Positions 52,248 through 61,602 are shown, numbered from the stretch's first letter. The stretch: 64,000 nucleotides of DNA from Fodinicola acaciae (GCF_010993745.1 NZ_WOTN01000002.1:806001-870000); one strand, 5' to 3'. Program-made: numbers and translations. The notes: a model not told the origin generated them from the sequence alone.

Positions 52248-52796
52248 TTAGTGATGGCGGAGGAATTCCACCGCCACCTGCTTGGCCGCCTCGGAAGCGC
52301 TGATGTCGCTGGTGTCCACCACCAGATCGGCCACCTCGGCCATCCAGGCCCGGTTTTGCGCATATTGCTCAAGATGGGCCACCCGCCAGCGGCGTACGCC
52401 GGCGCTTGCCACCGGATCGTGCGGAAACTCCATGCTGTTGGCGACCCGCTCGGCCAGCACGTCGTCCTTCGCGTCCAGCAGCACCATGAAGGTCGCGACG
52501 CCTTCTTCCCGGAACCGGCCGAAAATCTCCCGGTGGTATTCCTCTCGCAGCAGCGTCTGCGGCACGGCCCACGGGCTGTGCGTGTAACGGGCCAGCTGGA
52601 TGGCGCCTTCGGCGACCAGCGGACGCCACGGCGACCAGTCCTGGAAGTCGTCGACCGGCATGTCGGACAGCGTGCTGCGCAGCAGCACGCCGACCAGCTC
52701 CGGGTCGTAGACCCGGCAGTCCGGCAGCACCTTGGTCAGCTCGTTGGCGGTCGTCGTCTTGCCGGCGCCGAACGTGCCGTTCAGCCAGATCAGCAC
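52248..52796 (-). CDS. P-loop ATP-binding protein, TmrB-like
   Basis: A 182-residue P-loop NTPase. Walker A is GTFGAGKTT, preceded by MLIWLN as in TmrB-like proteins (MIIWINGxFGxGKT). No clear Walker B; the LID region is MEFPHDPVASAGVRRWR. TmrB confers tunicamycin resistance in Bacillus, but most members of the family are uncharacterised kinases. It is convergent with the GGT-like gene (13 bp between stops) and follows the minus-strand glycosyltransferase gene by 61 bp. Confidence 0.75.
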   Translation of the reverse strand: MLIWLNGTFGAGKTTTANELTKVLPDCRVYDPELVGVLLRSTLSDMPVDDFQDWSPWRPLVAEGAIQLARYTHSPWAVPQTLLREEYHREIFGRFREEGVATFMVLLDAKDDVLAERVANSMEFPHDPVASAGVRRWRVAHLEQYAQNRAWMAEVADLVVDTSDISASEAAKQVAVEFLRHH

Positions 52797-52857
52797 GCCT
52801 TCGACATTAGCCGCCGGCAGGCGCCGATGATCATGCGCGACGCGTTTGACGACGATT

Positions 52858-54765
52858 TCACGGCACCGGCCGCAACCGCGGATTCCAGCCGATGACGCTG
52901 GTCGTCACCGGTCCTTTCAGCACGGTCGTACGCCAACCGCGCGGCAGTGACGAAGCACACGACTCCGCATTCGCCGACACGCACAGCACCGCGTCGACAT
53001 CGGCGTTTTCCGGTCGTACGGCTGGCAAGGCCGGGACACTGCTGGAGGTCACCACGATCTCGCGCTCGCCGCGGGACGCGCCGCTGAGCACCCACACGCC
53101 GAACTCCGGAAATTCCTCCCAGCCGGCGATGCCGATCCGCCGCGCGCCGGCCGCGGTCAGTTTTTCCACCGCTGTGGTGACATCCGGGCTCTGCGGCAGG
53201 ACCTGCTGGTCGACCGGCCGGTCGCGAAACAGGATCGACAGCGATCGCGGCGAGCCGGCGGTCAGCGTACCGATGCCGACCAGTGCGACCAGGACCACGA
53301 TGCCGCCGGCGATGGCGCCGCGGATGCTGGCGATCGCCGGCCAGCGCGACCGCAGCCGGGTGACGGCGACCGGCACCAGCGGTATGCCGGCCAGCACCGC
53401 ACCGAGCAGCAGCCGGTTGATCCACGGCTGGTACGAGACGTACGAAACGAAGGCCACGCAGGAAAAAGCGAGCGCGACGGCGTACGCCCGATGCATGGCC
53501 AAGCCGATCGCCAGCAGCGCGAGGACCGCGCCGATGATCAGCAGCACCTGCAGCGGCGCCGGCGCGTAGGCTTCGTCGTAGCCGTAATTGCAGATGTAGC
53601 GGTTGTTGCCGAATTCGGTGCGCGGGTCGTAGACGTCGCGGTGCGCGAGCTTGTGGATGGCGCGGTTTCCGCCGCAGACCAGCTTTTTGCCGACCGGGCC
53701 GGGGACGAACAGCTCGGCGCTGGCCATCTTCGACGCGTTCATCGCGACGGTGACCGGGTCGTGGCTGTCCAGCGTGATCGAGTCGACCTGGCTCGGACCG
53801 AACGGCGACCCCCAGATCGCCGTCTCGATGGCCAGATACGGCCCGGCGACGGCGATCGCCACGGCGGCCGCCATCGCGGCGCTGCGCACCCCGGTCCACC
53901 GCCGCCGAAACAGGATCCACATCCACCACAGGCCAAACCCGGCGGCCAGCGGGATCGCCGTGCTTTTGGTCAGAACGGCCAAACCGAGCGCCGCTCCGGC
54001 GAGCGAGGCGAGCCACCAGCCGCCGCGCTCGCGCGACTCCAGGACCAGGCTGATGAACGCCAGCAGGAAAAACGCCGCGGTCAGGTCGTTGGAGGTGCCG
54101 GACGCCTGCAGCACGGCCATCGGCATGGTGCCGGCGACCACCGCGGCGAGCATCCGCCCGGCGCGGCCGGTCCCCAGCTGGCCGGCGATCCGATAGACCG
54201 CCGCCGCGCTGCCGATCCCGGCCAGCCACTGCACCAGCGGCGCGGTCCAGTACGTCCCGGACAGCACGCGCAGCGTGAAGCCGAGATATTCGGCGCCGGG
54301 AGCGAAGGTCACCTGCCGGTAAACCACGCTCGGATAAGGGAAAACCGAGCCGTTGGCCCACCAGTGCTCGATCCTGGCCAGGTGATAGGTCAGGCTGTCC
54401 TGCGTGTTTGGCAGCCAGCGCAACGCCACCGCCAGCTCGCCGGCCGCCAGCAGGACGAGCAAGGCCAGGCCGATCCATTCGTACGCCTGGAGGCGCGCCA
54501 GCCGCGGTCGCGGCCGTGGCCGGCCGGCGCGATGCCAGCGTACGACCAGAAAAGCGGCCAATGCCACGACCACCGCGGTCCACACCAGCGCCACCAACGG
54601 CTGTCTGGCCAACCGTGCCACCGACAACAGCTCGACGATGCCGACCGCGGTGACCGCGGTCAACAATGCGGCGTGAACCGCCTTTCCGACTGTGTCGGTT
54701 TTCGTGTTTGCGAACCAGAGAAAATAAAGTGCCCCCGCGACGGCAGGCAGCAATGCCTCAATCAC
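52858..54765 (-). CDS. Polytopic GT-C-type glycosyltransferase-like membrane protein
   Basis: 635 residues with about eleven hydrophobic helices. The first large loop contains LPNTQDSLTYHLARIEHWWANGSV, which resembles the acidic catalytic loop of GT39/GT-C glycosyltransferases (Asp/Asn before an aliphatic helix). A second loop (about 350-400) carries three Cys (VCGGNRAIHK, RYICNYGYD). The C-terminal 130 residues are extracellular. It should transfer a sugar from a polyprenyl-phosphate donor outside the membrane. Acceptor unknown. Upstream (54766-55094) lies the tandem bipartite-motif region. Confidence 0.8.
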   Translation of the reverse strand: MIEALLPAVAGALYFLWFANTKTDTVGKAVHAALLTAVTAVGIVELLSVARLARQPLVALVWTAVVVALAAFLVVRWHRAGRPRPRPRLARLQAYEWIGLALLVLLAAGELAVALRWLPNTQDSLTYHLARIEHWWANGSVFPYPSVVYRQVTFAPGAEYLGFTLRVLSGTYWTAPLVQWLAGIGSAAAVYRIAGQLGTGRAGRMLAAVVAGTMPMAVLQASGTSNDLTAAFFLLAFISLVLESRERGGWWLASLAGAALGLAVLTKSTAIPLAAGFGLWWMWILFRRRWTGVRSAAMAAAVAIAVAGPYLAIETAIWGSPFGPSQVDSITLDSHDPVTVAMNASKMASAELFVPGPVGKKLVCGGNRAIHKLAHRDVYDPRTEFGNNRYICNYGYDEAYAPAPLQVLLIIGAVLALLAIGLAMHRAYAVALAFSCVAFVSYVSYQPWINRLLLGAVLAGIPLVPVAVTRLRSRWPAIASIRGAIAGGIVVLVALVGIGTLTAGSPRSLSILFRDRPVDQQVLPQSPDVTTAVEKLTAAGARRIGIAGWEEFPEFGVWVLSGASRGEREIVVTSSSVPALPAVRPENADVDAVLCVSANAESCASSLPRGWRTTVLKGPVTTSVIGWNPRLRPVP

Positions 54766-55094
54766 GGGGGCGAGCGTAGCCGCGAATTCACCGGAAAAAT
54801 ATCAGCCTTTTTCCGTGCAACCTTTTCGCGCGCCAGCGCGTCATAACTCCCGCTTTTTCGCCTGACCAACAATATCGCGGAATTTCGGCGGCGGCCGCAA
54901 CCTTTCTCAATTGATGGCGCGTCTTATTCTAATGGCCACATCACGTCTCTGAGATTCTGGATAAATCTCGACCGCTGCCGCAACCTTTTCGACCGTTCGT
55001 GCGTCCGGTCGCCCGGCCTTTGGGGAGCGGAAAAACTTTGGCCGTACGCGCAACCTTTCCGGCCACCCGGCGCGTCATCGGGTCATGACGCTGT
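54766..55094. other. 329-bp intergenic region, AT-rich for this genome
   Basis: It contains no gene. It holds the four tandem GCAACC/CGTC motif pairs and lies between two minus-strand envelope genes. The base composition is markedly poorer in GC than its surroundings. Confidence 0.65.
54817..55076 (+). promoter_or_regulatory. Four tandem bipartite GCAACC-N16/17-CGTC motifs
   Basis: GCAACC at 54817, 54897, 54980 and 55050; CGTC at 54839, 54920, 55002 and 55073. Spacers are 16, 17, 16 and 17 nt. Each copy reads GCAACCTTT at the first box. The sequence between and around boxes is not conserved, so these are separate sites, not a simple duplication. The pattern resembles ECF sigma promoters (AAC-type -35, CGTC -10) on the plus strand, yet the genes on both sides are on the minus strand. 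Confidence 0.6.
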
Positions 55095-55688
55095 TTATCG
55101 CGGGCTACGCGGCCAGTTGATGGTGTTCTCGCCGTCGTATCCGGTATTGCCCGGCATCCGCAACGTGTCGCCGTATTCCGGCTCCGCGGTGCCGGCCAGC
55201 GGCGAGCCGGTCGGACCGCCGACCGGCGACGGCTGTCCGCCGAAACCGGGGTCGGCCGCACCGCCGGCTGCCGGACGCGCGCGCCAGCGGCGCCACTGCG
55301 ACGGGATCAGCACCGGCAGCACGCCGGTCAGTCCGATGATCAGCGCGGCGCCGCTGATCGCCAGCGACAGCAGGCCGGTGCTGACCGCCGGCCACACCGA
55401 GATCGCCTTGGTCAGCACCGTCGGGATCGCCACGAGTACGCCGAGCACCAGGAACGGCAGGCCGACCAGGAACGACGCGATCGGTGAGATCCGGCTGGCG
55501 ATCAGCAGGGCGAAGACGATCGCGCAGACGAGCAACACGGCCAACGGCAGCCAGAACCTGGTCGGGTCGGAGAGGCTGAAGGCATACTGCGCGTACGCCT
55601 CGCTCACGCGTGTCGAGCTCCATCCCACGCCGATCAGGATCGCGGGAGCCAACAGGATTCCGAGGATCAGACCGATCACATGCCGCAC
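55095..55688 (-). CDS. Hypothetical four-helix membrane protein
   Basis: 197 residues from GTG 55688 (GGAGG lies 7 nt upstream). Four hydrophobic helices (about 4-22, 45-62, 72-92, 105-130) are followed by a Pro/Gly-rich cytoplasmic tail of about 60 residues. No known domain is recognised. The frame extends upstream with a low-complexity segment that I exclude. It belongs to the run of minus-strand envelope-related genes. Confidence 0.7.
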   Translation of the reverse strand: MRHVIGLILGILLAPAILIGVGWSSTRVSEAYAQYAFSLSDPTRFWLPLAVLLVCAIVFALLIASRISPIASFLVGLPFLVLGVLVAIPTVLTKAISVWPAVSTGLLSLAISGAALIIGLTGVLPVLIPSQWRRWRARPAAGGAADPGFGGQPSPVGGPTGSPLAGTAEPEYGDTLRMPGNTGYDGENTINWPRSPR

Positions 55689-55746
55689 AACGGGCCTCCA
55701 GCCAACGCCGGGTGTGGTGTGTGGCCGCGACCTTAGCAAGGTTGCG

Positions 55747-56586
55747 CTATGCGCGCGGATCGTCGAGCAATGCGGCCAGGTGCCGGAACTGGCCGCCGCG
55801 CAGCCACTCCTCCCAGCCCGGGCGGCTGCGTAGCTGCGCAAACGCCGATCTGGCCGAGGTCAGGTCGCCGCGCCTGGCCGCCTCCATCATCGCGTACACG
55901 TCCCGCGGTCCGTCCGGGCCGAGCAGCGCCAGCGTCGCCGAGTCGGACTGCTCGTACGCGCGCTGCAACAGCAACAGCCGGTGCAGCTCGCTGAGCGGGT
56001 CACGTGAGTCGTCGACCCGCAGGTCGATGCTCACCTCGTCCCACGGCTCACCGGTGCGCCGCGCGCTGACCTGCAGCAACGCGGCCGACTGCCGGCCGCG
56101 CAGGTCACCGCCGGCGCGCTCGCCGGCCAGCAGCGCGCCGACCAGCCGCTCGGCCAGGCCACCGGACTCCAGGCCGGACGGCGCGCTCATCGTCATCGCG
56201 TTGGCCATCGCCGGCAGCACGGTCGGGTTGGCCAGCATGTTGCCCTGCACCGACCAGCCGTCGCCGGTCAGGTGGCCGGCAACGGCCAGGCAGCCGGTGC
56301 CGGTGTGGACGGCCACGCGGCCGTCCGCGTCGACCATCGCCACCTGGCGTACGGCCGGATCGGGGTCGCGGTCGAGTAGCGTACGCAGGACCGTGTCCGG
56401 CGACTCGGCGGCCAACCCGTCCAGGCCGACCGGGCCATAGCCGCGGCGGGTCTGCGACTGGGTGGCGACCGCGCCGACGCCGGCTCTGGCCCAGCTCACC
56501 GCGCGGCCGACGGCGAGCACGCAGGACGCCACGGCGACCGCGAGCTCGCCGGTCACCGGGTCACGGGCGACGACCGAGTACGTCAC
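55747..56586 (-). CDS. DUF1028 (Ntn-hydrolase-like) protein
   Basis: 279 residues. The first about 200 match DUF1028: VTYSVVARDPVTGELAVAVAS at the N terminus, VSWARAGVGAVATQSQTRRGYG and GNMLANPTVLPAMANAM. This family has an Ntn-hydrolase-like fold; no activity is proven. The C-terminal part contains helical sequence (LHRLLLLQRAYEQSDSAT) in which the family often has a peptidoglycan-binding or TPR region. GTG 56586 starts 5 bp after the lipoprotein stop, so the two are co-translated. Confidence 0.8.
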   Translation of the reverse strand: MTYSVVARDPVTGELAVAVASCVLAVGRAVSWARAGVGAVATQSQTRRGYGPVGLDGLAAESPDTVLRTLLDRDPDPAVRQVAMVDADGRVAVHTGTGCLAVAGHLTGDGWSVQGNMLANPTVLPAMANAMTMSAPSGLESGGLAERLVGALLAGERAGGDLRGRQSAALLQVSARRTGEPWDEVSIDLRVDDSRDPLSELHRLLLLQRAYEQSDSATLALLGPDGPRDVYAMMEAARRGDLTSARSAFAQLRSRPGWEEWLRGGQFRHLAALLDDPRA

Positions 56587-56591
56587 CGGAG

Positions 56592-57638
56592 TCAGAACAC
56601 CGGCCGGTGCATCGTGCAGACCGCGTCGGCACGTGCGTCGAAGGCGGCCATCTGCGCGAGCGTACGAGTGTTGGTCCGCGCCGGCGGCAGCTGGACCTCC
56701 TTCACCAGATACGGTCCGAGGCCGGCCAGGCCGGCGCAGTCGTACACCGAGACCCGCGCGATCGCGAACGGCGCGAGGTTGTGGTGCTTCTGCCACTGCG
56801 CGATCCGCTTCTGCGTCGCCGCCTTCGCGAGCGCCGGATCGGTGACCGCGAGTGCGTCCATGTTGGTGCCGTTGTGCGGCTCGTCCTGCAGCACGCCGGG
56901 TTTGCTGGTCGACTGGTATGGCCAGAGACCGGTCGCGGTGTCCAGCTTCTGCTTGTTGGTCGCGGCCATCGCGGCGGTCAGCTGGTCCTGGCCCGGCCGG
57001 TCGATGCCGGCCTTCCTGGCCTCGGTGAGAAACCAGGCGACGCCGGCCACCACGTTGTAGACGCACGGACCGACCGCGTCGTACTTCGACATCGAGTACG
57101 CCACGCAGGTGCCGTCCTTGATCCGCGGCAGCTTGATCACCGCGTCGACCAGCTTGACCAGCCACTCCTTCGGGATGGCGCCGGCACGGTAGGCGGCCAG
57201 GTAGAGCCGGCCGACGTGGTCGGTCGAGGTGATCGTGTAGGTGTCGTCGGCCGGGTTGAAGGTGCCGTCGCCGAAGGTGTCCGACTCCTGCCCGAGACCG
57301 AAGCCGCCGTCGGGGTTACGGCGCTGCTCGACCTGCTGGATCAGCGCCTTGACCTTGGCGTCCTTCCAGCCGTAGTAGGTCGCTCGCGCCAGCGCGACCA
57401 GCGCGTACGTCTGCGCCACGTCGGTGTTCTTGTCGGCCGCGAGGATCCGGTCGGTCGCGTACTCGGCCGCGTCGCGCAGGTCGTTGCCGGTGCTCTTGAA
57501 CGGGATCAGCGCGGCCGTCGGGATCGGCTTGTCCTTGCGCTTCGGCGTCGACGTGCCGGAGCAGCCGCCGACCAGCAGGACTGCCGCGAGCCCCACGGCG
57601 ACAGCCTGGAGGATGCGTGTGCGACGACGGTGGCTCAC
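56592..57638 (-). CDS. Lipoprotein, prenyltransferase/terpenoid-toroid-like
   Basis: 348 residues from GTG 57638. A lipoprotein signal peptide ends at LLVGGC (Cys26). The mature part repeats short helices with RRNPDGGFGLGQESDTFG and WPYQSTSKPG, motifs seen in alpha/alpha-toroid proteins (squalene-cyclase or prenyltransferase-like fold), without catalytic DxDD. Function unknown; envelope attached. The frame runs upstream through low-complexity sequence that is not part of the gene. It is followed by DUF1028. Confidence 0.7.
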   Translation of the reverse strand: MSHRRRTRILQAVAVGLAAVLLVGGCSGTSTPKRKDKPIPTAALIPFKSTGNDLRDAAEYATDRILAADKNTDVAQTYALVALARATYYGWKDAKVKALIQQVEQRRNPDGGFGLGQESDTFGDGTFNPADDTYTITSTDHVGRLYLAAYRAGAIPKEWLVKLVDAVIKLPRIKDGTCVAYSMSKYDAVGPCVYNVVAGVAWFLTEARKAGIDRPGQDQLTAAMAATNKQKLDTATGLWPYQSTSKPGVLQDEPHNGTNMDALAVTDPALAKAATQKRIAQWQKHHNLAPFAIARVSVYDCAGLAGLGPYLVKEVQLPPARTNTRTLAQMAAFDARADAVCTMHRPVF

Positions 57639-57762
57639 GCCTGCCGACTCTAGCCGTCGGTGGCGTCTGGTCCGTTTGCGGCCCGCGTACGCGGAGCTGA
57701 GGAGCGGCACACCATGTTTGACGCCTGCGGGGTGGGTCGAGGTTGCACGGGTCAGCACCTCA

Positions 57763-59436
57763 TCAGCCTGGCGGTGGGTTGGGGACCGGCGGCGGCAGCT
57801 GCGCGAGGCAGCTGCGCCGGGAGGGCAGGCCGGTCGCCGTGCCGGTCGACGGACCCGGATAGAGCAGGTAGGCGCCGGTCTGCGGGCCGGCCGGCAGCGC
57901 GCGCTCGACGCGACCGTACGGCTTGAGGGACGCCGGCAGGCCGGCATCGGCGTACGGCCGGTAGTCGTGGTTGTTGATCACCAGCAGCCAGACGCGCTTG
58001 GCGCCGGACAGCAGTGGCTCGACCGGATGCGCGACGCAGGTCTCGTCCGGGGGCCGCAGATAGACCACCGCGCGGACCTTGGGGCTGTCCGGCGTACGCC
58101 AGTAGAGCCGCGTCCAGCCGTAGGCCCAGCTGTCCACCAGCACCACGTCACCGGGCTGCAGCCGGGCCTTGACACCGTCCAGCAGCGGATGCAGGTCGGG
58201 GATGACCGCGGCGCGTTTGGCCAGGTTGGCCGGCACCGTCAGCACGTTGTAGCCGACCGCGGAGAGCAGCAGGATCGCCGCGACCAGGCCGAGCAGCAGC
58301 CGGGTCGGCGGTCCGGCGACCTCCGGCTCGTCGAAGTCCGGCGAGTCGGCGTCCGTACGCGCGCCGCCGACGGCCGCGCCGAAGAGCAGCAGCACCAGCG
58401 GCACCGTCCACAGCGCCGCGCGTTCCCACAGCGGATAGATCCCCAGCACGGTCGCCAGCACGCCGGCGCCGAGCGGAGCCAGCACCAGCAGGCCGTCGAA
58501 CGGTCGCCGCCACAGCAGCCGCGCGACGCCGAGGGCGGCCGCCAGCAGCACGGCGATCGGCACCGCGGCGTCGATCGGGTTCGTCGCGAAGTGCGAGAAC
58601 AGGTTGCTCCACCACTGCGTGCTCATGCCGGTCTTCGGCGGAAAGGCGCCGAGATCCAGCCAGTACGTGCGCAGGTAGCTGTTGGCCGCACTGTGTCGCA
58701 GCGACAGCACGTAGTCCAGCGCCAGCGCGGCCCAGAACAGCACGCTGGTGACCGCGAACTCGGCCAGCCGGCGCCACTGCGAGCGCAGCACCAGCTCCAG
58801 CACGAGCACCGCGGCGATGGCCGGGATGGCGAAGACCGCGGCCTGGCTGAAGGCGAGCGAGATGGCCGCGAGGCCCCACCAGCCGAGCACCGCGCGGCGG
58901 TCCTCCGCCTGCCGTACGACCATCGCGGTGCCGACCAGCAGCACGGTGAACAGCGCCTCGAAGGCGTACTGCTTGACGTTGTAGGAGTAGTAGATCAGGA
59001 ACTGGTTGGTGGCGCCGAGCGCGACCACGGTGAACGTGCCGGCCAGGCCGAACAGCCGATACGCGAGAACGCCGAGCAGGGCGAGACCGGCCAGGTCGGC
59101 GACCAGTTCGGGAGCGTGCATCAGCCGCTCGTTGACACCGCCGGAGATCTGGAGCAGCAGACGCTGCAGATACAGCCAGCCGAGCGGCGCGGACTGCAGC
59201 AGGTCGGGGCCGTGCTCGATCCAGCCGCGTACGCCGCCGCCGATCGCCGACCAGGCGATGCTCTCCTCGTCGGCGCTGAGGACGCGCGCGTTCCACCAGC
59301 CGTCGACGCGCAGCCAGAGGCCGTACGCGGCTGGCACCGCCAGCAGGATCCACAGCCAGCGGCCGACCGCCGGCGGGATCCGGAAGCGGGGTCTGACCGG
59401 CTCCGGCTCGACCTCGCGAGCCTGTCTGGTCGGCAC
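57763..59436 (-). CDS. Polytopic GT-C-like (family 39-type) membrane protein
   Basis: 557 residues with about ten helices. The N-terminal loop has RVLSADEESIAWSAIGG, containing an acidic D-E-E cluster typical of the catalytic loop of GT39-like mannosyltransferases. Mid-protein, FLIYYSYNVKQYAFEALF follows the usual pattern (YAxR/KxYAL). The C-terminal domain is extracellular, with two Cys. It probably transfers a sugar to an envelope acceptor. It starts 12 bp after the GT2 gene. Confidence 0.78.
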   Translation of the reverse strand: MPTRQAREVEPEPVRPRFRIPPAVGRWLWILLAVPAAYGLWLRVDGWWNARVLSADEESIAWSAIGGGVRGWIEHGPDLLQSAPLGWLYLQRLLLQISGGVNERLMHAPELVADLAGLALLGVLAYRLFGLAGTFTVVALGATNQFLIYYSYNVKQYAFEALFTVLLVGTAMVVRQAEDRRAVLGWWGLAAISLAFSQAAVFAIPAIAAVLVLELVLRSQWRRLAEFAVTSVLFWAALALDYVLSLRHSAANSYLRTYWLDLGAFPPKTGMSTQWWSNLFSHFATNPIDAAVPIAVLLAAALGVARLLWRRPFDGLLVLAPLGAGVLATVLGIYPLWERAALWTVPLVLLLFGAAVGGARTDADSPDFDEPEVAGPPTRLLLGLVAAILLLSAVGYNVLTVPANLAKRAAVIPDLHPLLDGVKARLQPGDVVLVDSWAYGWTRLYWRTPDSPKVRAVVYLRPPDETCVAHPVEPLLSGAKRVWLLVINNHDYRPYADAGLPASLKPYGRVERALPAGPQTGAYLLYPGPSTGTATGLPSRRSCLAQLPPPVPNPPPG

Positions 59437-59448
59437 CAGGCCCGCGCT

Positions 59449-60138
59449 CTAGCCGCGCTTGCGGGCTCGGATCTTACCGAGGATCCACAGCGCCTCGACG
59501 CCGTCCTTCCAGGTGATCTTCTTGCCCTGCTCGCGACCGCGGGCCTTGTAGGAGATCGGCACCTCGTACGGCCGGACGCCGCGCTTGAGCAGCTTGCCGG
59601 TGACCTCGGCCTCCATGCCGAAGCCGGGCTCGCGGATGTTGAGCTTGCGATAGAGCTCCAGCGGCATCAGCTTGAAGCAGGTCTCCAGGTCGGAGATGTA
59701 GGCGTTGTAGAGCACGTTGGCGGCCATCGTGACGCCTTTGTTGCCCATCACGTACCAGAACGAGTACGCGGAGTGCGAGCCGAACGTGCGGGTGCCGTAG
59801 ACGACCTCGGCCTCGCCGTCGAGCACCGGCTCCAGCAGCGACGGGATCTCCTCCGGCGCGTACTCCAGGTCGGCGTCACAGATGATCATGTAGTCGCCGG
59901 TGGCGGTGGCCACGGCCGTACGGATCGCCGCGCCTTTGCCGCGGTTGACCGGGTGGTCGCGGCGTACCAGTCGGGAGTCGCTGATGTCGTCGAGCACCGC
60001 GGCGGTGGCGTCGCGGCTGCCGTCGTTGACCACGACCAGCTCGATCTCGCAGGGGTATTCGACTCCGAGCACCCGCTTGACCGCTGCGGCGAGGGTGCGT
60101 TCCTCGTTGAACACAGGCATCAGGACGGACAGCTTCAT
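59449..60138 (-). CDS. Family 2 glycosyltransferase, polyprenyl-phosphate sugar synthase-like
   Basis: A 229-residue GT-A glycosyltransferase. VLMPVFNEERTL at the N terminus, VVNDGSRDAT, DADLEYAPEEI (the DxD metal site) and YEVPISYKARGREQGKKITWKDG at the C terminus match dolichol/polyprenyl-phosphate mannose or glucose synthases (DPM1/DpgS type). It should make a lipid-linked sugar donor in the cytoplasm for the neighbouring GT-C proteins. It lies immediately after the polytopic gene 60139-61602 with no gap. Confidence 0.9.
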   Translation of the reverse strand: MKLSVLMPVFNEERTLAAAVKRVLGVEYPCEIELVVVNDGSRDATAAVLDDISDSRLVRRDHPVNRGKGAAIRTAVATATGDYMIICDADLEYAPEEIPSLLEPVLDGEAEVVYGTRTFGSHSAYSFWYVMGNKGVTMAANVLYNAYISDLETCFKLMPLELYRKLNIREPGFGMEAEVTGKLLKRGVRPYEVPISYKARGREQGKKITWKDGVEALWILGKIRARKRG

Positions 60139-61602
60139 CTAGCTCGAGCTCCCTGGGTTTGTCGTCTCGGCACCGGACCGGAGCATATCGGCGTCCGGCC
60201 CCACCCCTGACCGCCGGCCCTGCGCACCGGCTGTGACAGTCGTCGTACGGTCCGCCTCTGAGGTTGTTTTTTCCTGCTGGCCGGCCGATTGAGGGGCATC
60301 GTCGTCGATGTCCGCCGCGCTATGCCGCTGCCGGCGGCTCAGCCAGCCGACCACCAGCGGGCTGCCGGTGATCGGGTCGCGGCCGAGCAGCTGCGCGCGG
60401 CTGAGCGTGATCGCGGCGGCCAGCAGGAGGAACACGGTCGCCGGCAGGAACAGCCGCAGGCGGGTCGAGTACGGCGAGAGCAGCAGCGTGCCGAGATAGC
60501 CGACCAACACGCTCGCGGCCAGCCACGGCACGATCGTGCGGCGCAGCGTGAACGCGCCGATGCCGGCGACCAGCACCAGCAGCAGCATCGCCGCGTCGCT
60601 GTTGAGCAGCCAGCGCCCCTCGCCGGCCAGTGCCTTGCCGAAGAACGCCGGATAGCGCAGCAGCGCGTCGTGCATGTTGGTCATGACCTGCGTGTTGAGC
60701 TTCAGGAACTGCCAGAGCGTGAGGTGCGAGATCAGGCTGCCGAACACCGTGGTGGCGACCAGTCCGGCGAACGACACGCCGAGCGCCTTCCACCAGTCGC
60801 GGCGTACGTCCTCGGTCTGCAGCCAGGCCCAGATCGCCACGAACACGATGAACGCGCCGGCGAACGCGATCAGCTGCCGCGTGACGCCGGCCAGCAGCAT
60901 GGTGCCGAAGCACCAGCCGAGCCGCTGCCAGGTCATCACCGGACCGGTGGCCAGCCCGGAGCGCCACGGCAGGGTGAACAGCCAGCAGGTGATGGTGACC
61001 ACGGACAGCGACTCGGCCAGCGGCATCACCAGATAGATCGCCGGCGAGCTGAACAGCAGCAGCGCCATCACCGCGACCGCCGGCAACGGCTGGACCAGCC
61101 GGCGCAGCAGCAGATAGACCAGCGGGACCATCGCCGCGTACGCCAGGAACGGCACGACCAGCAGGCCGTTGGGTCCCAGCAGCGCGACGAACGGCGCCGA
61201 CACCAGCGAGAACAGTGGCCGGCCGCCGAAGGACGGATAGTTCAGCGCCTCCCACAGCGGAAACGGGGTGGGCAGGTTGATCACCGTCGCCGACAGCTCG
61301 CGCACCTGGTGGTCGGCGACGCTGGGGTCGACGCCGAGAAAGCGCAGGGAGAAGTAGAGATAGAACCGCGAGTCGGCCAGCCACAGGTTGCGGCCGGCGA
61401 ACAGCAGAGAGCTCAGGTGGATGCCGGCCGACAGCACGCCGAGCGCGCTCACCAGCACCAACCAGGGAGCCTCGCCGCGCCTACGGCCGCCGCTCCTGTC
61501 TGGTTTCGCGGTCTCGCCAGCGGGGTTGCCGGCCAGTGTGCCGGCCTGGTCTGCCATCGGTGCGTCACACCCGTCTTCCGGCGGTGCGCTGCCGGGGGTC
61601 AC
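60139..61602 (-). CDS. Polytopic membrane protein, GT-C-like
   Basis: 487 residues with about ten membrane helices and a long hydrophilic C-terminal tail (SADIDDDAPQ...). The first loop NLWLADSRFYLYFSLRFLG resembles the acidic-residue loop of GT-C enzymes, but the catalytic assignment is weak. GTG 61602 gives the longest form; an internal ATG at 61557 (residue 16) is the alternative. It precedes the GT2 gene and is the first gene of the minus-strand envelope run. Confidence 0.72.
   Translation of the reverse strand: MTPGSAPPEDGCDAPMADQAGTLAGNPAGETAKPDRSGGRRRGEAPWLVLVSALGVLSAGIHLSSLLFAGRNLWLADSRFYLYFSLRFLGVDPSVADHQVRELSATVINLPTPFPLWEALNYPSFGGRPLFSLVSAPFVALLGPNGLLVVPFLAYAAMVPLVYLLLRRLVQPLPAVAVMALLLFSSPAIYLVMPLAESLSVVTITCWLFTLPWRSGLATGPVMTWQRLGWCFGTMLLAGVTRQLIAFAGAFIVFVAIWAWLQTEDVRRDWWKALGVSFAGLVATTVFGSLISHLTLWQFLKLNTQVMTNMHDALLRYPAFFGKALAGEGRWLLNSDAAMLLLVLVAGIGAFTLRRTIVPWLAASVLVGYLGTLLLSPYSTRLRLFLPATVFLLLAAAITLSRAQLLGRDPITGSPLVVGWLSRRQRHSAADIDDDAPQSAGQQEKTTSEADRTTTVTAGAQGRRSGVGPDADMLRSGAETTNPGSSS

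Noticed and set aside
57424-60210. A 928-codon plus-strand frame across the envelope gene run
   Set aside because: It is antisense to three minus-strand genes with membrane and glycosyltransferase motifs and has no domain of its own.
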